Below, in pieces: positions 1 through 9,500 of a stretch of 64,000 nt of DNA; the first letter of the stretch is position 1, and every line of letters starts with the position of its first letter. This DNA is from CAIVAT01 sp049317265 (lineage in GTDB: Bacteria > Bacteroidota > Bacteroidia > Bacteroidales > FEN-979). Where the stretch lies: positions 186,001-250,000 of the forward strand of contig JBMOIP010000001.1 of the NCBI GenBank assembly GCA_049317265.1, written 5' to 3'. The notes under the pieces were generated by a model, which saw only the letters and a list, made by a program, of their open reading frames with translations, searched no databases and was not told the DNA's origin. The position numbers were made by a program, and so were the translations under genes.

Positions 1-7
1 TGCCTGT

Positions 8-1279
8 TTACCCGATCAAATCAAAACCGGTGTATGGAACAAGTACCTCCGGGATCCTGATTCCTTCCGGGGTCTGGTTGTTTTCAAGCAAAGCGGCCAT
101 GATCCGTGGAAGTGCCAGGGCGCTGCCATTCAGGGTATGGGCGGTTTGCATTTTCCCTGAATCATCTTTGAATCTGAGTTTGAGCCGGTTGGATTGAAAT
201 GTTTCAAAATTGGAGACAGAACTCACTTCAAGCCATCTCGCCTGGGCCGATGACCACACCTCCATGTCGTAGGTGAGGGCAGAGGTAAAGCTCATATCGC
301 CTCCACAAAGTTTTAATACCCTGAAGGGGAGTTCAAGTTTACGTAGCAAGCCAGTTACATAATTACGCATCTCCTCGAGGATTTCGTAGGAGCGGTCGGG
401 ATGGGCTATCTGCACAATTTCGACCTTGTCGAACTGGTGCAGGCGATTCAGCCCGCGTACATCCTTGCCATAGGAACCGGCTTCACGGCGGAAGCAGGCT
501 GAATAGGCCACATTTTTCACCGGGAGATCCTGGCTTTTCAGGATGGTGTCGCGGTAGATGTTGGTAACCGGAACCTCTGCCGTTGGAATAAGGTACAGGT
601 CGTCAAGTCCTACATGATACATCTGCGCATCCTTGTCGGGCAGCTGTCCAGTGGCATAGGCAGATGCAGCATTTACCATATAGGGTGGCTGGATCTCCAT
701 ATATCCTGCTTTAAGTGCCTCTTCGAGGAAGAAATTGATGAGCGCACGCTGTAACCTGGCTCCTTTACCCTTATATACAGGGAACCCGGCCCCGGTAATT
801 TTGTTCCCGGTGATGAAGTCGATAATGTCGTACTGTGTCGTTAGGTCCCAGTGGGGAACTGCCGTTGCAGCGGCTTCCATTACTTCGCCCTCCTGGGATA
901 CGATCAGGTTGTCTTCGGGGGTTTTTCCCGGGGGTACCGACGAATGGGGGAGGTTTGGCACACGAACCAGGATGTCGTCCAGCTCCTTTTTTATAGTTTC
1001 AAGGGAGAGGTCCAGCTCTTTCGCCTGGATTTTCAACTCCCCGGTCTTCTCCTTTAAAATGGCTGCTTCGGCAGATTTCCCCGATTGAAAGAGAACGCCA
1101 ATCTCCCTGGCAAGGTTGTTGTTTTGTGACTGCAATTCATCCAGCCTTGTCTGTGTTTCACGGCGCATGTTATCCAACTCGGAAATTTTTGCAATCGCCT
1201 CACTGCCGTTAAAATTCTTGATCGCCAGTCGGTCGATTACCTCCTGCGGATGTTCGCGGATAAAATTAAGAGAGAGCAT
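8..1279 (-). CDS. serS: Seryl-tRNA synthetase
   Basis: Cytoplasmic class II aminoacyl-tRNA synthetase that charges tRNA-Ser with serine. The 423-residue product has the family's usual length. Residues about 30-100 form the long antiparallel coiled-coil arm that grips the tRNA. The serine-site TAEVP is at 233-237, class II motif 2 (FRREAGSYG) at 263-271 and motif 3 (GSALALPRI) at 385-393, so the catalytic core is complete. It starts at the ATG whose complement lies at 1277-1279. It lies downstream of rpmA on the same strand, but a strong hairpin terminator separates them, so it is probably transcribed on its own. Identification is secure. Confidence 0.98.
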   Translation of the reverse strand: MLSLNFIREHPQEVIDRLAIKNFNGSEAIAKISELDNMRRETQTRLDELQSQNNNLAREIGVLFQSGKSAEAAILKEKTGELKIQAKELDLSLETIKKELDDILVRVPNLPHSSVPPGKTPEDNLIVSQEGEVMEAAATAVPHWDLTTQYDIIDFITGNKITGAGFPVYKGKGARLQRALINFFLEEALKAGYMEIQPPYMVNAASAYATGQLPDKDAQMYHVGLDDLYLIPTAEVPVTNIYRDTILKSQDLPVKNVAYSACFRREAGSYGKDVRGLNRLHQFDKVEIVQIAHPDRSYEILEEMRNYVTGLLRKLELPFRVLKLCGGDMSFTSALTYDMEVWSSAQARWLEVSSVSNFETFQSNRLKLRFKDDSGKMQTAHTLNGSALALPRIMAALLENNQTPEGIRIPEVLVPYTGFDLIG

Positions 1280-1331
1280 AATAATTGTGGTTTACAGGGC
1301 AAAAATAGTGAAAATCGGGCAACCCGGAAAT

Positions 1332-1367
1332 AAAAAAACCTTCCGGGTTTTAAAACCCGGAAGGTTT
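1332..1367 (-). terminator. Rho-independent terminator after rplU-rpmA
   Basis: A perfect 16+16 base palindrome spans 1336-1367 (AAACCTTCCGGGTTTT and its complement). Read on the minus strand it ends in a run of T (complement of the A-run at 1332-1338). It lies just after the rpmA stop and before serS, so it should end the ribosomal-protein transcript. Confidence 0.85.
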
Positions 1368-1395
1368 ATATCTCTTGAAAGGCTGCGAAAAAAAA

Positions 1396-1665
1396 TTAAT
1401 TGGCAGCTTCTTCCATTGGAACTATCGAAACAAATGAACGGTCGCTCCGTTTTTTCTTGAATTCCACGATGCCTTCAACAAGTGCAAATAAGGTGTGATC
1501 TTTGCCGATGCCGACATTCAGTCCCGGATTGTGCACGGTACCGCGCTGGCGGAGAATAATGGAGCCCGGTTTGGCATACTGACCACCATAAATTTTTACA
1601 CCCAAACGTTTGCTATGTGATTCGCGGCCGTTGCTTGAACTACCCGCCCCTTTTTTGTGTGCCAT
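1396..1665 (-). CDS. rpmA: 50S ribosomal protein L27
   Basis: Component of the large ribosomal subunit near the peptidyl-transferase centre. The 89-residue product begins MAHKKGAGSSSNGRES and carries the invariant RLGVKIYGG and GSIILRQRGT segments of L27. There is no N-terminal extension of the kind that is cleaved in Firmicutes L27. It follows rplU on the same strand with a 63-base gap, the usual L21-L27 order, and is followed by a strong terminator. Identification is secure. Confidence 0.98.
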   Translation of the reverse strand: MAHKKGAGSSSNGRESHSKRLGVKIYGGQYAKPGSIILRQRGTVHNPGLNVGIGKDHTLFALVEGIVEFKKKRSDRSFVSIVPMEEAAN

Positions 1666-1728
1666 ATCTTTATTAATTAATAATTTAAACGTAATAACTA
1701 AAAATCCGTGATCGCAATTTTTAATTAA

Positions 1729-2091
1729 CTATTCTTCGACTGTTGTTGCTTCTTCTTTTGATTTTTTTGCCCTGGCGCCTTTGACACTGATGGATTCAAT
1801 GAGCACTTTGCTAAAATCCTGACGGTGACCGGATTCCTTCTCATATCCTTTACGGCGTTTCTTTTTAAAGATAACCACTTTGTCGCCCCTTACATGATCC
1901 ACGATCTGGCCGGAGATGCTGGTACCTTCTACAAGAGGTTTGCCAACACTGATCTTGCCGTCGTTATCAAGGAGTAAAACCTGGTCAAATTCAATTTTGG
2001 TTCCTGGATCACCTTCGAGCCGGTGAACAAAGATTTCGTCATTCTGTTCTACCTTGAACTGCTGACCGGCTATTTCAACGATTGCGTACAT
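1729..2091 (-). CDS. rplU: 50S ribosomal protein L21
   Basis: Large-subunit ribosomal protein that binds 23S rRNA next to L20. The 120-residue product begins MYAIVEIAGQQFKVE and carries the basic RNA-binding stretch FKKKRRKGYEKESGHRQ at about 75-91, both diagnostic of L21. A roughly 15-residue charged tail (KKSKEEATTVEE) extends past the usual bacterial end, as is common in Bacteroidota. It is the first gene of an rplU-rpmA pair read from a recognisable TAnnTTTG promoter. Confidence 0.97.
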   Translation of the reverse strand: MYAIVEIAGQQFKVEQNDEIFVHRLEGDPGTKIEFDQVLLLDNDGKISVGKPLVEGTSISGQIVDHVRGDKVVIFKKKRRKGYEKESGHRQDFSKVLIESISVKGARAKKSKEEATTVEE

Positions 2092-2126
2092 GTTATAATG
2101 TGTTGATGTTCGTAAATTTGGGAGTG

Positions 2127-2157
2127 CAAAGGTATAATTTAATTTCTGATTAACAAG
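2127..2157 (-). promoter_or_regulatory. Bacteroidota-type promoter for rplU-rpmA
   Basis: On the minus strand, CTTG (complement of 2154-2157), 19 bases, then TACCTTTG (complement of 2127-2134). This fits the known Bacteroidota promoter pattern TTTG-N19-21-TAnnTTTG, with a short leader to the rplU ATG at 2091. It is the best-spaced promoter I found in the window. Confidence 0.7.
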
Positions 2158-2329
2158 CCAATTCCTTAAAAAAACAAATAAATCTTGGCGATCTGCAAGG
2201 ATATTGATGGAGATCGCGGCTGAAGTGCAGGATTGGAAATAAATGCCCGTGCAAATTTACAATAAATTCCATGCCCTCCCCCGGAATAATAAATCAGCGA
2301 CAGATTAGAAAAATGACCCGGATTTTGCG

Positions 2330-2337
2330 TAAGTTTG
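2330..2337 (+). promoter_or_regulatory. Candidate -7 box for the first giant T9SS protein
   Basis: TAAGTTTG matches TAnnTTTG. No convincing -33 TTTG is seen at the expected distance. Transcription would begin near 2344, downstream of an in-frame ATG at 2271 and upstream of the ATG at 2373. This supports the later start, which begins a good signal peptide. Confidence 0.45.
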
Positions 2338-2372
2338 TAACATTATCAGCAATTTATAGTTTAAATAACAGG

Positions 2373-5300
2373 ATGAATTTTTACAAGGACAGGTTAAGTG
2401 GAATATTCTGGAGAACACTGGCATTTTGTCTTCTGCTGCCGGGATTCTTTCTCCTGCCCTTGCATTTCTATGCCTTGACAATGCCTTTTTCCCCCGCTGT
2501 ATTGCAGGGTATTGTTACAAACGGGGCAAATGGATTGCCGGTGGTGGGTGCAAAAATCTCCGTCAACGGAACTTTCACCTGGTCCACCTCGGGAGGAATA
2601 TACACCATTGCCATCAATCCGGCCGGGACCTTCCAAGTTTCCTGTGTAAAGCCGGGGTTCGAAAACTATCTATCCGCACCGGTTGTTTTTCAGCCTGGTG
2701 GTACTTCGCTGTTAAATATCCAGTTATGGGAGAGCCTTAATCCTCCCGGCAATGTCAATGTTTCTCATGATACCGTTTCCCAGTCGGTTGCAGTCGCATG
2801 GAGTTCCCCGTCAGGCGCATATGAATTGCTGTATGACGATGGTTTGCCTGATAATTTCGCCCTCTGGACTACCCAGGGGAATATGAATGCACTCAAATTT
2901 ACTCCGGTTGGATTTCCGGTAAAACTTACGGGAGGAGCCATTCATATTGGTTCAGTCTCCAATTATCCCCCGGGAAGCAACCCCCTGACCCCTTTCCAGG
3001 TGAGGATTTACGATGCCGCCGGCGCCGGTGGTTCACCTGGAAACAGTATTGCAGGTCCGTTTAATGTGGTGCCGGCAGGCTTTGGGTGGGTTGAATTCAC
3101 ATTGCCTGCGCCGGTGTCCATCAGCAATGGCTCTTTCTATATCGTGATGGTCCAGGGGGGGAATGCGCCAAATGCATCAGGTATAGCCGTCGACGAAACA
3201 AATCCGCAATACAGGAGCTATTCCAGGTTTGTCAGTGGGGGAGGTCCCTGGTATCCGGCCGGGGGTAATTTTATGATCAGGGCAAAATGTGAGGGTTCCG
3301 GAGGACCTGTCTTTCTCGCAGAGGATCCGGTCAATGCCGGTGTCAGCAACGTATACCGGCTGCGCCAGGGTGAGGAGCAGAATCCTTCAGCATGGACGCC
3401 TGTTGGAACGACCAATTCAACAATGATCACCGATACCAGCTGGTTTTCACTTCCCTGCGGACCTTACCGGTGGGGTGTGAAAGTGCAATATTCCGGCAAT
3501 CGCTGGTCGCCTGTTGCCTTTTCAAACATCCTTGGTAAATGCTGGACCGCCCCTGTGAATATCCACCTCGATCTAAGTTGTGACAGCGCTAAAAGAGAAG
3601 GAACCTCCCTTCGGCTTGTGAATGCTGCCTATCCCGACACTGCCTATGCAGCGGTTTTCGATACGGCGGGAAACATCACATTGCCGCATGTATGGAAAGG
3701 CACCTACCAGCTGACCATTGTAAAGTTCGGATTTGACTCAATTATTCAATCTGTCCCCGTGGTGGCGCCGGTTTCCCTGAACCTGGTTCTCCTGCAGGTG
3801 AAAATTGCGCCGGCAAACCTGGTGGTGAACGACAGCAGCCTGATGGCGAGGTGGGATGTTCCTCACTTTGAAAGTAACCTTTTCACTGAAGATTGGGCCA
3901 CAGGTTCCCTAACAGCCAATTCATGGACGATAGAAGGTGGTTCCAACTGGGCAATATCGACAGCGGTTGGCAATCCTTTTCCTTCTGTCATGTTCGGAAC
4001 AACCCCGGCGCAATCAAATTATTCACAGTTTTTAACCAGTAAAACGATTTCGGGGCAGCACTCCACCCTGCTGAAACTCAGGTACGATATTTTCCTCGAC
4101 AATTATGGCACCACCACCCTGAACCAGATGGCGGTGGAGATCTGGGACGGATCTGTGTGGCATACCCTTGAAAATCACACAAGTTCCGGCGGAGATATTC
4201 CATGGACCAGTGCAGATATCGACATTTCCGGGTATACCGCGATGGATTTTAAAATCCGGTTCCATGCTTTTGGAGGCGATACAAGGGATATCAACAACTG
4301 GAACATCGACAACATTGAAGTGGTCGCTTCTGAACCTGCTCAGGAACAGGCTGATTGCATCCTCGGATACTATTTCTATCTTGGGAATGTGATCAGCGGG
4401 TACACCACCAAGAATGCTTACCCGATTCCAGGGAACCAGGTCCAGTTCGGACAGACCTATACCGCCTGCGTCAGGGCCCTGTATGGCAGCGGGTATTCCG
4501 ATTCTGTCTGCACAACTTTCACCTCCGGGTTCCTCTACCCGGTAAGGAACCTCCATGGATATCCCATTGAAAATGCCGCTTTTATAGCCTGGGAGAAACC
4601 CCAGGAAGCTACAGATTCCACCCTGGGAGTCCCTCCCGGGCTTACCGGGTATACCATCACACGTGGCGACAGTGTAATAGCCACCGTCAGCAACCCCGAC
4701 TCATTGACTTTCTACGATTTCGGACTTGAGCCCGGTTATTACACGTATGGTGTAGCTGCAAACTATGACCTGACCAGTTATGGTTTTCCGGGGCAGTCAG
4801 GTCAAAGCATACCAGCCGGCCCGTTGCACCTTACCATCAACTGGGGAAGACAGCTTCCCTTTTATGAATCCTGGGATGCCGGGGTGTTTTCATTCAACGA
4901 ATGGAGGTTTACACCTTCACAGGGAAACTGGATTATCGATCCCAACGAAGGACTTCCGTCGCCGGCTGCAAATTTCCGGTGGCAACCCCCTGTGGTTGAT
5001 TATGACTATGCCCTCGAAAGTCCTCCTTTCAACGGGTTGCCTTTTAATTGTGCTGCCATCTGGCTGGATTTCGACCTGAAACTCAACGACCGTAACTATA
5101 CCGGAACAGAAAAAATGTTCGTCGAAGCTTATTACAACAATGCCTGGCATAAAAAGGCTGAAATCAAAAATACCGGCAGCATTCCCTGGACAAACTACCA
5201 TATCGACATCAGTTCCGCGCGAGGGAAGGGATTCAGGGTGCGATTCAGGGCCTCTGGACAGAATTCATCTGAAATCCTCAACTGGTTTATCGATAATGTC

Positions 5301-6353
5301 AGCATCTATCCGGTATGCTATCCTGCAGCTGACCTTGAGGGAGCGCCGGTTGGCAGCGAAATCCACCTGACCTGGAGTCCTCCCGCATGTTATGGGGGAA
5401 ATATTTTAAACGAGGGATTTGAAGGGATCTTTTTCCCCCCGGCACAATGGACAAAACAAACGGCCAATCCATCAGCCACATGGTCGCATTCCACAGTCAA
5501 TTCTCTTACGGGGGTTCATCACGGAGACTATTCGGCCGGGGTGAACTGGGACTATAATCACCAGGATGAGTGGCTTATCGCCAATAATATCTATGTAAAT
5601 GGCGATCTTACCTTCTGGAGTTATACCTACCAGGGATCACTCCACCTGGATCACTATTATTTAAAAGTATCGGCCGACCAGGGAAACACATGGGATATAA
5701 TGATGGATATGTCTGCACTTCCTCCATATCCCGGGCCATCGGGAATAAACGCATGGATCACGCCGTATCACGTCGATCTCTCCATGTACGATGGCGAAAC
5801 AATTGATATCGCATGGCATGCAGTTGATGGAGACGGAAACGGGCTGTGGTATCCATGGGCGATTGACGATTGTTCGATTGGTGCCGATGATCACCGTCAA
5901 ACAATCCTGGGATATGATGTATACAGGAAAAACCCCGGAGCTAATTTCTACGGAAAAATAAATACAACACCGGTTACAGACACCGCCTGGACAGACAGTG
6001 GACTTCCGCTGGGACAATACAGGTATTTCGTTCAGGCACAGTTTGCAGAGTGTGTCAACTCTTCAAATTCTGATACAGTATTGGTTGACCTCGTTACAGG
6101 AACCGGAAGCTTCATGGAGCATAAAATGATGGTTTACCCCAATCCGGTTACCGACCATTTTACCATAGAAAGCGCAGCAGATATACTGGAAGTCAGCCTG
6201 TTCACCGCCGACGGAAAAATTGCCGGAAACTGGTCACCCGCAGGCACCCGCAAAATAACCATTGAAGCAACCTCATTGCATTCCGGTTTATATTTGCTCA
6301 TGATCCGTAACCGGGCAGAGACAAGATTCCTGAAAATCAATGTAATTAAATAA
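2373..6353 (+). CDS. Giant T9SS cargo protein with anchor-J and FnIII domains (paralog 1)
   Basis: Predicted secreted or cell-surface protein of 1326 residues exported by the type IX system. I chose the ATG at 2373 because it starts a hydrophobic signal peptide (MNFYKDRLSG...) and lies just after a candidate promoter; an in-frame ATG at 2271 adds 34 unlikely residues. Visible parts, in order: a carboxypeptidase-regulatory-like beta-sandwich (about 46-116), a conserved core with YDDGLPDNFALW, three MAM-like choice-of-anchor-J modules (about 496-652, 828-980, 1010-1172) separated by fibronectin-III-like strands, and a T9SS type A sorting domain (about 1248-1326, beginning MMVYPNPVTDHF). No catalytic motif is visible, so adhesion or carbohydrate binding is possible but unproven. 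It is the most diverged of three tandem paralogs. Confidence 0.85.
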   Translation: MNFYKDRLSGIFWRTLAFCLLLPGFFLLPLHFYALTMPFSPAVLQGIVTNGANGLPVVGAKISVNGTFTWSTSGGIYTIAINPAGTFQVSCVKPGFENYLSAPVVFQPGGTSLLNIQLWESLNPPGNVNVSHDTVSQSVAVAWSSPSGAYELLYDDGLPDNFALWTTQGNMNALKFTPVGFPVKLTGGAIHIGSVSNYPPGSNPLTPFQVRIYDAAGAGGSPGNSIAGPFNVVPAGFGWVEFTLPAPVSISNGSFYIVMVQGGNAPNASGIAVDETNPQYRSYSRFVSGGGPWYPAGGNFMIRAKCEGSGGPVFLAEDPVNAGVSNVYRLRQGEEQNPSAWTPVGTTNSTMITDTSWFSLPCGPYRWGVKVQYSGNRWSPVAFSNILGKCWTAPVNIHLDLSCDSAKREGTSLRLVNAAYPDTAYAAVFDTAGNITLPHVWKGTYQLTIVKFGFDSIIQSVPVVAPVSLNLVLLQVKIAPANLVVNDSSLMARWDVPHFESNLFTEDWATGSLTANSWTIEGGSNWAISTAVGNPFPSVMFGTTPAQSNYSQFLTSKTISGQHSTLLKLRYDIFLDNYGTTTLNQMAVEIWDGSVWHTLENHTSSGGDIPWTSADIDISGYTAMDFKIRFHAFGGDTRDINNWNIDNIEVVASEPAQEQADCILGYYFYLGNVISGYTTKNAYPIPGNQVQFGQTYTACVRALYGSGYSDSVCTTFTSGFLYPVRNLHGYPIENAAFIAWEKPQEATDSTLGVPPGLTGYTITRGDSVIATVSNPDSLTFYDFGLEPGYYTYGVAANYDLTSYGFPGQSGQSIPAGPLHLTINWGRQLPFYESWDAGVFSFNEWRFTPSQGNWIIDPNEGLPSPAANFRWQPPVVDYDYALESPPFNGLPFNCAAIWLDFDLKLNDRNYTGTEKMFVEAYYNNAWHKKAEIKNTGSIPWTNYHIDISSARGKGFRVRFRASGQNSSEILNWFIDNVSIYPVCYPAADLEGAPVGSEIHLTWSPPACYGGNILNEGFEGIFFPPAQWTKQTANPSATWSHSTVNSLTGVHHGDYSAGVNWDYNHQDEWLIANNIYVNGDLTFWSYTYQGSLHLDHYYLKVSADQGNTWDIMMDMSALPPYPGPSGINAWITPYHVDLSMYDGETIDIAWHAVDGDGNGLWYPWAIDDCSIGADDHRQTILGYDVYRKNPGANFYGKINTTPVTDTAWTDSGLPLGQYRYFVQAQFAECVNSSNSDTVLVDLVTGTGSFMEHKMMVYPNPVTDHFTIESAADILEVSLFTADGKIAGNWSPAGTRKITIEATSLHSGLYLLMIRNRAETRFLKINVIK

Positions 6354-6390
6354 ATATTCAGCGCAGTGTATTCATTTACCAAAATAATTG

Positions 6391-6516
6391 TACCTTGCGA
6401 ACTTATTCAAATAATTTTAAAGTGCTGATTTGCAATTTTTTTCCCTCTATATATATCAATAGAAATATTGGTACCCTTATATTTTCATTATTCAATAATT
6501 ATTAACCTAAAATTTT
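6391..6516 (+). promoter_or_regulatory. Leader of paralog 2 with conserved palindrome
   Basis: This region holds a weak TACCTTG box (6391-6397), then ATCAATA-GAAA-TATTGGT (6455-6472), a 7-base inverted repeat with one G:U pair, then ACCCTTATATT and an ATTAACCTAAA element just before the ATG. The same ordered elements precede paralog 3, where the palindrome is perfect. Conservation in order and spacing suggests shared regulation or an mRNA leader structure. Confidence 0.5.
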
Positions 6517-6521
6517 AAACT

Positions 6522-9500
6522 ATGAAAAATGTTACCAAAACGCTGAAAATGTTGGCACTGCTTACAGTGTCGATGTTTGTCTTCGTTTCTTTTGGGTTTG
6601 CACAGCAGACGATGCTGTTGACCGAAAGCTTCGAGACAGGTAGCGGAACAACTCCTCCGGCCGGATGGGCGCTGGAACAGGTTACAGGAACCACACTTGG
6701 TGTGAATTTCGTGACCACCAGTACCAATCCTACGATTTCGGCTGCTTATGATGGTGTGAGATTCGTCCAGTACGCCTCATATAACATCAGCAGTGGCTCA
6801 ACCCGTATGAAGAGGACTGCTGCAGTCTCCACCACAAACAAATCCTTTATCATGGTTGACTTTGTCTGGTATGAAGATCCAGGCTACACAGCCAATGCTG
6901 ATAAAGTTGATGTACAGTGGTCTACCAACGGTACCACCTGGAACACAGCTGCTACTTTCAACCGCTACAATGCTGTAGCCGGATGGAAAGCCAAAAATGT
7001 TGTTCTTCCTACCGGTGCCAACAACCAGGCTACTCTTTATGTTGCCTTCCTGTACACTTCAGCTTATGGCAATAACTGCGCAATGGATCTGGTACATGTT
7101 ACCGCCGGTCCTGCCGCACCTCCTGCCTTTGCTACCATTGGTACCGGAACCGTTTCTTCAAATTACCCGTATACCACTTACTGGATGGGCGGAAGAACCC
7201 AGATGCTTTACACAGCCGCTGAATTAACAGCTGCAGGTGCATCAGCAGGGAACCTCTCTTCTGTAGGATTCAATGTAATCGGCAACTCTACCCAGGTTAT
7301 GAATGGTTTCAATGTGAAATTAGGCGCTACCGCCCTTACCACATTGTCTGCCGGCTATGTTGCTGGTCTCACATCCTATTATACCACTCCTTATTCCGTT
7401 CCCGGAACCGGTTGGCAGAATATCACCCTGACCACCCCGTTTATCTGGAATGGCACCTCAAATGTAATTGTTGAAATTTGCTATGCAAATACCAGTTATA
7501 CCAACTATTCAACCGTAAATTCAACTACTCTTGCAGGAATGACCGCTGGTCACTATGCTGACCTCCAAACAGAATGCACTGTTGCAACAAACAATGCTCC
7601 GACTTCACGTCCGAACATTCGTTTTGGCATTCCCCCGATCAACCCTGGTGTTTTGATGGGTTATGTAAGGGATGTTAACACACTTGCCCCGATCGCCGGA
7701 GCAATTGTACGTATTGGCTCTTTACAGGATACTTCCCGTGCCAATGGAATGTACATCATCTATAACCTCAATGCAGGTTCTGTTACTGCCAACGCTACTG
7801 CTACCGGCTATATCGCAGGTTCCGGCACAGCCACCATCGTTACCGGTGTAGTCACCAATCTTGATCTTCTTTTGGCTCCGGGCCCGAAGGTTGGTGGTAT
7901 TGTTACCGATGCTTCAACAGGTTTACCAATTGTTGGTGCAACGATTACCGTTGGAACAGGCGCCAGTGCTGTAACCACGCTCTCAATTACAGGTGGTACC
8001 TATCTTACCCCGCTGCTCTCCCTCTCAGGTAGTCAGCCAATTATTATAGGAAAAACAGGTTATGATGACTGTTTGAACACCGTAACCCTGGTTCCGAATA
8101 CAACCGCTACCGTGAGTTGCGCTTTGTTACCCACCGCGGTTCAGCCAGGTCCTTTTACAGCTGTCCTGAATAATCCTACAACCCCTACTGCTGTTAACCT
8201 TAACTGGGGAGTTCCCCAGGGTGGATACCAGGTTATTTATGATGATGGTACTCAGGAAAATTTTGCTATCTGGGCCACCGCCAATAACCTCAACGCACAG
8301 AAATTCACTCCGCTGAACTGGCCTGTGAAATTAGTAGGTGGTAAAGTGAACCTCGGAACTGCTGCAAATTATCCTGCAAATGCACTTCCGCTTGCCAAGT
8401 TCAAAATGATGGCTTACAAAGCCGATGGCGCTGGTGGATTACCAGGTACCATTATCGACAGCGTTGAAGTTACTCCTACCGGATTCGGCTGGGCTGATTT
8501 TACATTTGCTGCTCCTATCAATATCACTGCCGGTGACTTCTACCTGGTGATGAAACAAGGCGGAATTCCTCCTCACGCAGCCGGAATTGGTGTTGACTTA
8601 ACCAATACCCAGCTCCGCAGCTATTCTAAATTTGTAACCGGTGGAGCTCCCTGGATTCCTGCCGCAGGTAACTTTATGATGCGTGCCATCATGCTGGGTA
8701 CCGGTGGTCCGATGTTGTCTGACAATCCTTCAGCTAACAAGGAACTCATCACTGCTGGTGCAGTAAACGGCCTCATTTATGAATCTCCTGTTGCTACTGT
8801 TACAGGTCATGAAGGTGTTGCTGATTACTCCCCATTATCCATGTCATACCAGGTATGGCGCCTCCTGCAGGGTCAGGAAGGAAACCAGGCTCTCTGGACT
8901 TCCATCTGGACCGGCAGCGTTAACACAACTGTTGACAATGGCTGGCCTACATTACCGAACGGTGCATATCGTTGGGCTGTAAAAGCAATCTATTCTCCTC
9001 CGGGACAACGTCCTTCCGCACCGACATTCTCGAATGTTATCGGTAAAGGCTGGATTGCCAATGTAAATGTTTGTGTTGGTCTTACCTGTACTGCAAATCC
9101 AAAAGCCGGTACCATTGTAAAACTGACCAATTCGGTTTACACGGATACCAACTATACAAAGACAACTGATACTGCTGGCTGTGTTCATTTTACCGGTGTT
9201 TGGAAAGGTACTTATGTGATGACCATTACCCGTTTCACATATCCTGTTTACACCCAGAACATCACCATCATGGGCGATGCCAGCTACAATGTAACTTTGT
9301 TACAGGATGCAGCTCCTCCCACAAACCTGGTTGTAAACGATCAGAGCCTCCATGCATCATGGAGTCCTCCAAGAGCAATGGTTTATCAGCTTGATGAATC
9401 ATTCGCAACTGGTTTTGCTACCAACGGATGGGTTGTTTCCGGCGGAACCAACTGGCAAATGTCTGCCGGTACAGGTAATCCTGCCCCTTCAGCTTTCTTT

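Noticed and set aside
4032..4556. 174-codon antisense frame in paralog 1
   Set aside because: Arises from repeated anchor-J coding sequence; no promoter, no motif.
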